Below, piece after piece: positions 1-7,600 of a stretch of DNA of 30,956 bases. Within the stretch, counting starts at the first letter, position 1; each line of letters opens with the position of its first letter. The DNA comes from a virus. The translations under genes were made by a program, and so were the position numbers. The notes beneath the pieces are model-generated. The model saw nothing but the letters and a program-made list of their open reading frames with translations. It did no database searches and had not been told where the DNA came from. The DNA is taken from IMG/VR virus record IMGVR_UViG_3300030107_007542, positions 1 to 30,956 of that record, one strand, 5' to 3'.

Positions 1-564
1 GCCAGTCTGAACCCTAGTTGAACAAATAGAACCGCCACCAATATTGCAACGCACACTATCGGCTCCCCAATCGACCAAATCATTATAACCCTCCAAGGTT
101 GCGATGTTACCCGCCATGATGTGAACTACGTCGCCAAAGACTTCACGTAATTCATGGAGCGCTTCTTGCATTAGTATGTGGTGGCCATGGGCCACATCCA
201 CACATAAGATGCGAGCGCCTGCATCATAAAGGTACTTCGCTCTATCTAAATAGTCTCCTGTAGTTCCTATTGCGGCAGCGGCATTACAATTGGCACCGAC
301 TGTGATCTCGTCCATGATTTTTACTTGTTGTTCGATCGTGTTATAACGATGTACAACTGCCAGGCCTCCATGGCGCCACATTGTAATTGCCATCTCCTCT
401 TCACTAACTGTGTCCATCGGACTCGATATAATGGGGAGAGACAGATGGGTGGTCGGACCATTACCTCTCAACATCGATGCAATACTTACTTCGCTGCGGC
501 TTCTAATATTGGAATACTGCGGCTTAAGCAATACGTCATTATAAGTTAGGGTCTTTTGTGTCAT
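1..564 (-). CDS. IMP dehydrogenase / GMP reductase-like enzyme, CBS-less (3' end cut by window)
   Basis: Purine nucleotide oxidoreductase of the IMPDH/GMPR TIM-barrel family, acting on IMP or GMP in guanine nucleotide supply. The 188 visible residues begin MTQKTLTYNDVLLKPQYSN, matching the family start (LT-DDVLL-P-YS). They continue with the PMDTVSE segment, VDVAHGHH, a GNIAT segment, and the active-site loop GGGSICSTR with the catalytic Cys near residue 181. The barrel runs straight from the HRYNTIEQQ region to VGAN with no room for the two CBS domains of typical bacterial IMPDH. It could therefore be GMP reductase or a CBS-less IMPDH; the discriminating C-terminal flap is outside the window. 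The start is set by a good ribosome site (GGAGAAGGA) and an ATGA overlap with the upstream gene. Family is confident; the exact reaction is not. Confidence 0.88.
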   Translation of the reverse strand, partial: MTQKTLTYNDVLLKPQYSNIRSRSEVSIASMLRGNGPTTHLSLPIISSPMDTVSEEEMAITMWRHGGLAVVHRYNTIEQQVKIMDEITVGANCNAAAAIGTTGDYLDRAKYLYDAGARILCVDVAHGHHILMQEALHELREVFGDVVHIMAGNIATLEGYNDLVDWGADSVRCNIGGGSICSTRVQTG

Positions 565-809
565 TCTTCCTTCTCCAATGCTTCTTGTATTGTACTCCAA
601 CATTTCGGACATGTCAAGCGCACTCTCTTTTCTCTTACAACAATTTTCCATTCCGTAACGGTTGCAGGAGTTCTCTCAAACTTGGTGGCACACACACAAC
701 ACTCTTTAGGATGTTTCATCATCAAAGAAGTTTGGTTTTGCAACTTCTTTTGAAGTGCCTTACGTTCCTTCTTGCGTTTGTTGGTGTTAACCTTGCGAAG
801 CTTTTTCAT
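561..809 (-). CDS. Small zinc-ribbon-like protein, 82 aa
   Basis: Function not recognised. The N-terminal 30 residues are very basic (KKLRKVNTNKRKKERKALQKK), suggesting nucleic acid contact. The centre carries ECCVCATKF and later TCPKCW, two CxxC-type knuckles about 28 residues apart, which would fit a zinc ribbon. It ends in an acidic tail (EALEKEE). It overlaps both neighbours by ATGA (stop TGA sharing bases with the next ATG), so it is translationally coupled between the ClpP-like protease and the IMPDH/GMPR gene. A structural zinc site is inferred from the cysteines only. Confidence 0.75.
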   Translation of the reverse strand: MKKLRKVNTNKRKKERKALQKKLQNQTSLMMKHPKECCVCATKFERTPATVTEWKIVVREKRVRLTCPKCWSTIQEALEKEE

Positions 810-1378
810 ACTATCTCGTCAATAACGCCTAACTGAAGTGCTTCCTGTGCGGTCATATACCAGTCCACCTTATTCTTGAGAACTTCTCTCAACTTCTTTT
901 GACTGATCTGGGTGCGCTCCAGGGTGATTTCTTCGATCTTCTTTTGGAGTCTTTTGGTCTCCTCCAAGCTCTCTTCCATATCCTTAACCTTCCCCAAAAA
1001 ACCAGTGGAAACTTGATGATAAAGCGGAGTCGAATACTCATACCCAAAGCGCTTGTGGCCAGAAATCAAAATCATAAAGCCACATGACATAGCTGCGCCG
1101 GCAGCAAAGGTATGAATCGGAGTAGTGCTTTTCTTCATCACTCCCAAAAGCCCCAGGCACTGATAGACAGCGCCGCCATAAGAATCAATATATATCTTAA
1201 TAGGCTTGGGCTTATACTCTAAATCATAGATAGGATATAACTTTTCCAAATAGCGATCATGATCATTGATCTGAATGATGGCTTTGGTCAGGTCATTCAT
1301 CGACTTTTGATTAACCTGCGCCGCTAGATAAAGCACTCGTTTATGCGGCGGAGGGATATCAGGCATATTATCAGCCAT
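806..1378 (-). CDS. clpP: ClpP-like serine protease subunit, 190 aa
   Basis: Proteolytic subunit of the Clp family, which forms a barrel that degrades proteins fed by an AAA+ unfoldase. The fold signature and triad are visible: Ser98 in AAGAAMSCGFM, His121 in PLYHQVS, and Asp172 in KVDWYMTAQEA followed by LGVIDEIV. IYIDSYGGAV is the strand before the active site. I chose the internal start MADNMPDIPP. The ATG is one base after the dUTPase stop, and the upstream extension would read through the dUTPase gene in another frame and has no ClpP similarity. No ClpA or ClpX ATPase is in this window, so it may use the host unfoldase, replace host ClpP subunits, or act in capsid maturation as some phage ClpP-fold proteases do. 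Function in the phage is inferred. Confidence 0.88.
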   Translation of the reverse strand: MADNMPDIPPPHKRVLYLAAQVNQKSMNDLTKAIIQINDHDRYLEKLYPIYDLEYKPKPIKIYIDSYGGAVYQCLGLLGVMKKSTTPIHTFAAGAAMSCGFMILISGHKRFGYEYSTPLYHQVSTGFLGKVKDMEESLEETKRLQKKIEEITLERTQISQKKLREVLKNKVDWYMTAQEALQLGVIDEIV

Positions 1379-1379
1379 T

Positions 1380-1844
1380 CTACTTACCCGTACTCCCCAA
1401 GGCACCATTGCCTCGGTCTGATATAGTAATAGGATACCACTCATAAATGTCTGGGCTTGTTGCGGCCACGAAGCGTGCATGGACCACGGGGACTACGACG
1501 GCCTGGGCAACCTTATCGCCAGGCTCGATAGTTTGTGGTTCCGTCCCAATGTTGTGAAGATTCACGAACACCTCTCCCTCGTAGCCGCTGTCAACTACAC
1601 AAGCGCCCACAATTAGTTTCTTCTTGTATGCGACGCCCGACTTGTTCATAATTTCCATCATGTATCCATGCGGAATTGCAAACTTACATCCGGTGGGCAC
1701 CAAAACACTCTCATTAGGTTGAATTACCAAGGCACACTCAGATGCCTCAGTTGGGGTCCATCGCAAATCAAGGCCAGCGTCGCTGGGATTCGCACGGACC
1801 GGAGGGAAATCACTTCCCCTTAACATATAATATTGTAAAATCAT
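1380..1844 (-). CDS. dut: dUTP diphosphatase (dUTPase), 154 aa
   Basis: Trimeric dUTPase hydrolysing dUTP to dUMP and pyrophosphate, keeping uracil out of phage DNA and feeding dTMP synthesis. All five family motifs are present in order: SDAGLDL (about residues 21-27), NKSGVA in place of the usual R-S-S-G-A type motif 2, VVDSGYEGEV (motif 3, nucleotide pocket), GDKVAQAVVVPV (motif 4) and the C-terminal RGNGALGSTG arm (motif 5, P-loop-like). Length is normal for the family. The ribosome site upstream (GAGG about 10 bases before ATG) is moderate. It is 25 bases downstream of the methyltransferase and one base from clpP, so it is part of the operon from the promoter at 2897-2925. Confidence 0.96.
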   Translation of the reverse strand: MILQYYMLRGSDFPPVRANPSDAGLDLRWTPTEASECALVIQPNESVLVPTGCKFAIPHGYMMEIMNKSGVAYKKKLIVGACVVDSGYEGEVFVNLHNIGTEPQTIEPGDKVAQAVVVPVVHARFVAATSPDIYEWYPITISDRGNGALGSTGK

Positions 1845-1869
1845 TTTTCTTTGTCCTCAATATGGTTTC

Positions 1870-2874
1870 TTATAATTTTGTTTCCACCGTGCGCTCGGTC
1901 TTCGATACGCTTGGTGAACTTGTTGTTACCGATGCTAGTTTTTTCCTTTCGGCCTTTCTCTTTTTTTCCATCTGTTCTTCGTGCCATTGGATTTCTCCTT
2001 CGATTCTAGTAATAGATTTCTCCCATGTTTCCTCATCTAATTCGCACCCACAAAAGTGTCGGCCTGAAACATGAGCGGCAACTGCGGTAGTGCCTGAGCC
2101 TGAGAAGCTATCCAACACCATGTCTCCCGGGTTAGAATGCTTTTCGATCAAAGCCCGAATGAATTTGGTATTCTTCTGAGTTGGAATGATTCGAAACTTT
2201 CCTCCCTGGATAGGGTATTGATAAAGGCCTGTGTCGTAGAAGCTATGGAAGGTCGGCTTACCCACCTTGACCCCCAAGATAGCAACCTCGCGACCATTTG
2301 AAAGATAGTTGCGATGACTGTTGATGGGGGGCGGGTTGGTCTTAAGCCACTCAATGAGTCGCAATTGCTTAAACTTATATTTATCAAAATGCTTCTTGAC
2401 GTCGGTGATCTTCCAAAGATCAAAGAAGACGATGCATGTTCCACCGGGTCGAAGGACTCGGTAATACTCTTCGATAACTTCTGCCAGATCTTCCATGGTA
2501 AAGGTAGAATCCCATTCCCCGTAATCCGTCTTCACGGCATATTTATCCCCATAGATGGAACCGTACTTTAAATAGTTTCGTTTAGCGACGCGTAGGGCAT
2601 CAAAGCTTTCCTTGCCGGTAGCATAGCCCCCCTGCTCTAGCCATTCCTTCCACTCGTCCGAGGTCTTCAGATTTCTCCACTCCGCCTCGGACTTATAATT
2701 AACGCCGCTTTGTTTGCGCGCGGCAATATGATCAACCCACTTATCCATTCCCGAAGCACGAGAAGTAATATAAGGGGGATCTGTTAAAACGAGATCAATA
2801 CTATTGTCAGGAATATTCTTTAGAAAGTCTACCCCGCTACAACAACCGACTCGAAGTGTTAAATTATCAGACAT
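1870..2874 (-). CDS. DNA methyltransferase, beta-class (N4-cytosine or N6-adenine), 334 aa
   Basis: S-adenosylmethionine-dependent amino-methyltransferase acting on DNA. The catalytic motif IV DPPY (residues 32-35, LVLTDPPYITS) comes first. The SAM-binding motif LDSFSGSGTTAVAA comes near residue 255, the order of the beta class. The target recognition region would lie between them (residues about 40-180). The start MSDNLT is preferred over an upstream in-frame ATG at 2928, because the longer version would run through a perfect promoter (2897-2925) and because AAAGGA lies a suitable distance before MSDN. No restriction endonuclease adjoins it, so it is an orphan methylase: host-mimicking protection or regulatory methylation are the usual roles. 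The gene just upstream is a MORC-type ATPase. Specificity cannot be read from sequence. Confidence 0.92.
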   Translation of the reverse strand: MSDNLTLRVGCCSGVDFLKNIPDNSIDLVLTDPPYITSRASGMDKWVDHIAARKQSGVNYKSEAEWRNLKTSDEWKEWLEQGGYATGKESFDALRVAKRNYLKYGSIYGDKYAVKTDYGEWDSTFTMEDLAEVIEEYYRVLRPGGTCIVFFDLWKITDVKKHFDKYKFKQLRLIEWLKTNPPPINSHRNYLSNGREVAILGVKVGKPTFHSFYDTGLYQYPIQGGKFRIIPTQKNTKFIRALIEKHSNPGDMVLDSFSGSGTTAVAAHVSGRHFCGCELDEETWEKSITRIEGEIQWHEEQMEKKRKAERKKLASVTTSSPSVSKTERTVETKL

Positions 2875-2896
2875 TACATTTTCCTTTACTCTCTTA

Positions 2897-2925
2897 ATTG
2901 TATATGATTCAAATCTCTTTGTCAA
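2897..2925 (-). promoter_or_regulatory. Sigma-70 promoter for methyltransferase operon
   Basis: On the minus strand TTGACA (2920-2925), a 17-base spacer and TACAAT (2897-2902). A start about 7 bases downstream leaves a leader of some 15 bases with AAAGGA before the ATG at 2874. It lies just after the terminator at 2942-2967, separating the MORC and methylase units. Confidence 0.9.
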
Positions 2926-2929
2926 CACT

Positions 2930-2967
2930 TAAGTGAAATAAAAATGGGGGACCGAAGCCCCCCATTT
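2930..2967 (-). terminator. Rho-independent terminator after MORC-like gene
   Basis: A hairpin with a nine-pair perfect stem (AAATGGGGG against CCCCCATTT, 2942-2950 and 2959-2967) is extended by two inner pairs closing a UUCG tetraloop (read on the minus strand). It is followed by TTATTTC on the minus strand. It sits 25 bases after the stop of the MORC-like gene and just before the next promoter. The C(UUCG)G loop is a classic stable terminator loop. Confidence 0.88.
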
Positions 2968-2991
2968 CTAGCCGTCTTGTTCGGCACACCC

Positions 2992-4455
2992 CTAGATGAG
3001 TGTCATCATGTTAGTGAGGAACGACTCATATTCGTCAACACTAATGGTGACACCAGCAGCAGCCAAGTCACTGCGGAGAGCATTGGCTGTTGCCAGCGCT
3101 CTTCCGGCAGTTCGAGACATGGGTGCCTTACCGCTCACAAGAAGGGCAGCGATATTAGTGTTGCCACTATTATATTCAATGATACCCCCCGAGAGCTTTG
3201 CGACCTCCTTGGGGTCAGAGAAACGGCTTGCATTAATTCCATCAATCTTTCCAAGATAAGTAAGGAAGTTTCGTGAAGAACCATAGACTTCTTTACGCTC
3301 GTTAAGAGCATCAACAAACTTGGTGTCCTCTTCGCTTACTTCATGCCGGTGCTTGATGATGGCCTCAGCAAGCTTCTCATCTGCGCGGCGTTTCTCTTCC
3401 ACGGTATAAGCCTTACCAATCTTCGTATCGCGCAGCCAATCCGTAAAGGACTGGGAGGTTACACGAGCTGCGTGCTTGTGTGAGGTAAACGTCATGACCT
3501 TCATAAAATCGGTTTTAGTGGCGAAATCAATTTCACCCCGGAGACCCCAATGATAGGAATGACTTGCATCTGGCTTGTAAAGGCCAAGCAAAGTGTCCTT
3601 GTCGCGATAGATAACAACACCCGCTACCTTAATAAATATTCCAAAATTAGTACCGCTTCGCTCTTCATCGCTCAGACGCTGCATACGAAAATTGAAGTGA
3701 ACTGGGCCCGTTGATCCCCTCTTGGGATTATAGACAAAACTCTCATCGATTACCATCGTAGACTTCTTAGGGTCGTTCCGGAACAAGGGATCATAAGAGT
3801 CCAGTACCGTTGGGCGCCCCTTCTTTCCATTCTGTGTAGTAATGGTCAGGCGACCGCTATCAATCAGCACCCTATAGCGAAGAGCGAGCAGGGAAGGGTT
3901 GCGAATACCCTTAATAAAGTTAGCGCAGCTAGCGTACTTTGTCTGTGTTACCTCTTCAAGATAAACAATCGTGCCACTCTTTTCTGGGTCGATGGCAAAC
4001 TCTGCCCAAATGTCCCCATAGTTATAAGTGGGATTCTTCTCGGTCGGATCTTCATAAAAGTTAGGCTTTTTCGAGATACGATCCAGGTTCAGATAAGCTC
4101 CGGAAAGATTCCCAGAGCAGTCTCGGCTGACGAGAATGAACCGCTTAGCTAGAGCGAAGGCCGCTGCCTTCATGCCGACACCAAATTCAGAAATTTCATT
4201 TGGTGCGCGTGCACGGATCTCGCCGGCGAACACTAATGCATCGATGAGCTGCTCGGCGCTCATGCCATCACCATCATCGGCGATAACGATTTGGTTCAGG
4301 GGCTCTCCGCCACCGTCCCGTGCATGTATGCGAATGTTATTGGCGTTCGCCACTTCAGAGTTGTCAAGAAATTCGTAGAGAGAGTCCTCAACTCCATAAG
4401 TTCCCTCTGTAAATGCGTTTAAAGTCCGCCCGACGTCCATAGTAAATCTACCCAT
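2992..4455 (-). CDS. MORC/Hsp90-type GHKL (Bergerat-fold) ATPase, 487 aa
   Basis: The N-terminal ATPase domain is clear. The N box is E28-F-L-D31-N32-S (magnesium and ATP contacts), the G1 box is DDGDGM (residues 60-65), and the G2 box is EFGVGMKAAA (residues 90-99). The pattern G-FG-G-K-A after DxGxG is typical of MORC and MutL/Hsp90-like ATPases and not of histidine kinases. A likely S5-type transducer follows to about residue 350. The C-terminal ~130 residues are charged and Ala-rich with no nuclease motif I recognise. Such proteins dimerise on ATP binding and clamp DNA. The ribosome site is strong (TAAGGAG). It has two promoters (4555-4583 and 4717-4745) and its own terminator. The neighbour downstream is a DNA methylase. 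The role (anti-restriction, DNA compaction or clamp) is inferred. Confidence 0.85.
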   Translation of the reverse strand: MGRFTMDVGRTLNAFTEGTYGVEDSLYEFLDNSEVANANNIRIHARDGGGEPLNQIVIADDGDGMSAEQLIDALVFAGEIRARAPNEISEFGVGMKAAAFALAKRFILVSRDCSGNLSGAYLNLDRISKKPNFYEDPTEKNPTYNYGDIWAEFAIDPEKSGTIVYLEEVTQTKYASCANFIKGIRNPSLLALRYRVLIDSGRLTITTQNGKKGRPTVLDSYDPLFRNDPKKSTMVIDESFVYNPKRGSTGPVHFNFRMQRLSDEERSGTNFGIFIKVAGVVIYRDKDTLLGLYKPDASHSYHWGLRGEIDFATKTDFMKVMTFTSHKHAARVTSQSFTDWLRDTKIGKAYTVEEKRRADEKLAEAIIKHRHEVSEEDTKFVDALNERKEVYGSSRNFLTYLGKIDGINASRFSDPKEVAKLSGGIIEYNSGNTNIAALLVSGKAPMSRTAGRALATANALRSDLAAAGVTISVDEYESFLTNMMTLI

Positions 4456-4466
4456 TGTGTTACTCC

Positions 4467-4550
4467 TTATCTGCCCAGGTCAAAACCCAGGCGGTTATTG
4501 GGCTGTTGCAAGCTTTGTTTCCCAGGTGGCCCCAGGGAACGCTCCAACAT
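4467..4550 (-). other. Possible 27-codon leader ORF before MORC-like gene
   Basis: The 5' leader of the MORC-like gene (4456-4550) contains an ATG 5 bases after the -10 box of the promoter at 4555-4583. It stays open for 27 codons (begins MLERSLGPPG, ends FDLGR). Its TAA stop is the first three bases of TAAGGAG, the ribosome site of the next gene. That layout would couple translation of the two. There is no ribosome site for the leader ORF itself, so it may be chance. The same stretch contains two direct copies of CCTGGG and short complementary segments (GTTCCC with GGGAAC-like). Confidence 0.3.
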
Positions 4551-4554
4551 CTTT

Positions 4555-4583
4555 ATAATACCAAACTCTCCATGAGATTTCAA
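4555..4583 (-). promoter_or_regulatory. Sigma-70 promoter, proximal, for MORC-like gene
   Basis: TTGAAA (4578-4583), 17-base spacer, TATTAT (4555-4560) on the minus strand. It lies in the gap after the dnaE stop at 4602. It gives a leader of about 95 bases. Confidence 0.85.
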
Positions 4584-4601
4584 GTACTATTTTTATTTTT
4601 T

Positions 4602-7600
4602 TTATCCGAGCAGCCTAAGATTGCGTCTGATCGATCGCGTGGAAAATCCCCACGCGGGATCGTAATCTAGCTTACCCATATAAGGACGGTTCAAATGAAT
4701 CCTATCCTTACCCTCTACTATACCCCAACAGCGGAACTTTGTCAACACTGAATTTGAATCAATCACTGCGACGATCCAATAGGGCTTTCCATTCTTTGTC
4801 TTCTTGCGAATGATCTCCCGCGGGATGAACCATACGAGACCGAGTTCCGGGTCGTAATCTGATACAGGCGGGACATAATAGTTCTCCAGTTTCGTCCGTA
4901 CGGCATCAGTCATGACAAGGTGCATCGGAAAGATGCCCGTCAAGGTCGTCTTGTTGTCGATTTCTTCTGCTGTGGTAAAGTCCCCTTCAGGCCGATACTC
5001 CTCGATGTTCTCCAGAAACTTCTTCTTGCTGTACACTCGATCTACAGCGACTGCAGTCCAGAAGTGCTTGCGGCCACTGAAGCGGTCATCCATGAGGTTA
5101 TTCATAGCCCCCGACCGAACCAGCACATCCAGTGCTTTCTTGTTTAGTTTGCTGTACACAATCTCATCATGAAACAGGAACTCCTCAATATTGTTGAAGG
5201 GCCTGTTCGCGACAATTTGTTCGATCGCTGCATCTCCCAATCCTTTGAGTCCCGCAAGCGGCTGGACTAACCTCTTATCATTGTCGGGGTCGATCTCCCA
5301 TACAAACGACGAGGTATTCACATCGGCCTCTACAATCTCAAAGCCGTTCTGCTTCGCAATGTTGATTGCCTTCTCCTTGCGCTTCTCTGGTTCCTTGTCG
5401 AGGAACGACGCCATCCATTCTACCGGATAGTAATTGTAGAGCCACGCGCACTGGAACGAGATTGCCGAGTATGAGATTGCGTGTGACTTATTGAAACCGT
5501 AACCCGAGAAGTACTCGAATCGCTCCCACATATCCTCGGCCTCGCTGTGGCGAATGCCCTTCTCCACGCAACCGTTGATAAACTTTTGTTTGAGCTTGTT
5601 CTTGACTCGTGCTCCCTTACCTGTTCCCTTCTTGGTCAACACCTTGCGGAGCATGTTGCCCTCGTCTAGTGTCAACCCCTTCCCAAGCCTATGCGCAAGC
5701 AGCGCGATCTGCTCCTGGAAGATGAGGAAGCCGTAGGTCTCCTGAGTTACGTCCTTCACCTGCTCATTGAGGTAATCAATCTCGTGCGGCATACTCTTAG
5801 CTTGAATGTATTGCTCGTGCACATTGGCCGAAAGTGGACCAGGGCGATAGATTGAAGTGATGGCCGAGATATCAACTAGTGACTTCGGCTTTGCGTTCGC
5901 GCAGAATTCCTGTGCCCGCTGTTCCGTAAACTGAAAAATTCCCGCGAAATTTGCTCGCTGAAAAATGTTTCTATACACGGCCTGATCATCAAAGTCGATA
6001 ACATCTGGATGAAGATTCTTATCATAGAATTTCTTAACATCCTCGAACGTAGGTTCTGGAACATTGTGATGTCTCTTCAAGATATGGCGAATTGCACCTT
6101 CGATCATCCGGAGGGTCGAGAGACCCAACAGGTCAAACTTAATAAACCCGAGAGGCTCCAAGTGACGAACGTTCTGTCCTTCGGACCAGGGTGATTGTCG
6201 TACCCCACCCGAACTGATGATCGGCATGTGCTCGTTCAAGTCATCCGCAATCAAGACACCCCCCGCATGGCGGGAGCAGGAACGAACCTGTCCAACAAGC
6301 GCCTCGACGTGTGTCTTGATGTGCGGATACTTTACTAGGAAGCCGCGCAAGGATGGAGATAGTTCCATGACCTCTTCCCAAGTTGGAGTATAAACACCCG
6401 CTTTAATACCGTGCTTTGCTTTCGCTGCAGGCGTAGCTTCGAAGATCATATTTGATGTGACTTTGTTAACTTCAGTAAACTCAATACCATAAAACTTTGA
6501 AATGTCTTTAATCAGGGACTTGAGTTGAAGTGTGTTCCAATTGGATATCGGAACGACGGAGTTCTTCCCCCAATCATCCATAAGCATTTCTTTGAGTTCC
6601 ATGGGTTCAGCAACGTCATAATCAATATCCGGATAGTCCGTTGCATCCTTGCGCAAGAATCTCTCAAAAAGAAGCCCGTACTTAATTGGGTCAATCTGTG
6701 TGATTCCCAATACATAGGCTACCAAGGAGCCTGCAGCCGAGCCGCGGCCAGGGCCAGTCAACTGAACTTCGTTTGCCTTATCGGAGATCGCCTTCATTGT
6801 CAAGAAGTATTTGCTAAATCCGCGGTCCTCAATAACGTCGAGTTCCATCTGGAGGCGATCAGTATACTCCTTATTCTCGTGGAGTCCCCGTTGTCGGAGG
6901 CCCTCAAGCGCATAGTTCACCAAAGCCCCTGCATCCGTGAAGCCCGCGGGGACCACAAAGTCTGGGAGCTTCACGGCGGTATCAGGAACAAAGTCCTCGA
7001 TACGATTGAAAGCGATGTGGTGTGTTTCGGTGATGGAGTTCATCACGAGGTCATCATCATATTCATGACCTCCCACCTTAGAGTAATATTTATAGGCATC
7101 CCACATCTGGTTGCCATTCTTAGGGTAAAGTTCGTACCCAATTTCCTCTACACCCTCGGGTAGTTCAGTGTTGTCTTCGGCCCAAGCCGGGGTTCCCTTA
7201 CCGAGCCAGCCGAGACGCTTATACAGTTCTCGATCCTTCCAAGCCTCGTTGTTGGGGTAATGGCTGTCCGCTGTTGAGATCAGAGTAATATCAAATTCTT
7301 TACAGGTCTCGATGATGTACTGATTAAGCTCATGTTGTTCCGGGATATTATTCCACTGGAGTTCTCCGTACCACCGGTCTCCGAAGACCTCCACAAAGCG
7401 CCGGCTTGTTTCCCTCATCGCCTCGCGTACTGCCTCGGGCCCTTCCTCTCGGTTAGCCCAATAGTTGCCAGCGTAGGGTCCTCCCAAACAAGCAGAGGAT
7501 GCAATGACACCCTCCGAATACTTAGCGAGGAGCTTGTAGTCCACTCGGGGGTAACGATAGAAGTTCTCTTCCTTGTATGATTCCGAGATAAGCTTGAACA

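Noticed and set aside
1379-1480. 34-residue N-terminal extension of the ClpP-like protein
   Set aside because: It overlaps the dUTPase C-terminus out of frame and has no family similarity; the internal ATG directly follows the dUTPase stop.
1606-1611. TTGACA on the minus strand inside dUTPase
   Set aside because: It encodes the conserved VVDSGYEGEV motif and has no -10 box at 15-19 bases.
325-2571. Many open frames on the plus strand across the window
   Set aside because: They mirror minus-strand genes, lack ribosome sites and have no recognisable protein families; all convincing starts and promoters point to the minus strand.
2875-2928. 18-residue N-terminal extension of the methyltransferase
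   Set aside because: It would be encoded by the promoter at 2897-2925, upstream of the transcription start.
4602-4640. A/T-rich run after the dnaE stop as a terminator
   Set aside because: On the coding strand the run is A-rich, not T-rich, and no hairpin precedes it.
6779-6802. TTGACA-N17-TAAGGC inside dnaE
   Set aside because: The -10 matches only partly and no gene start lies downstream for about 2 kb.
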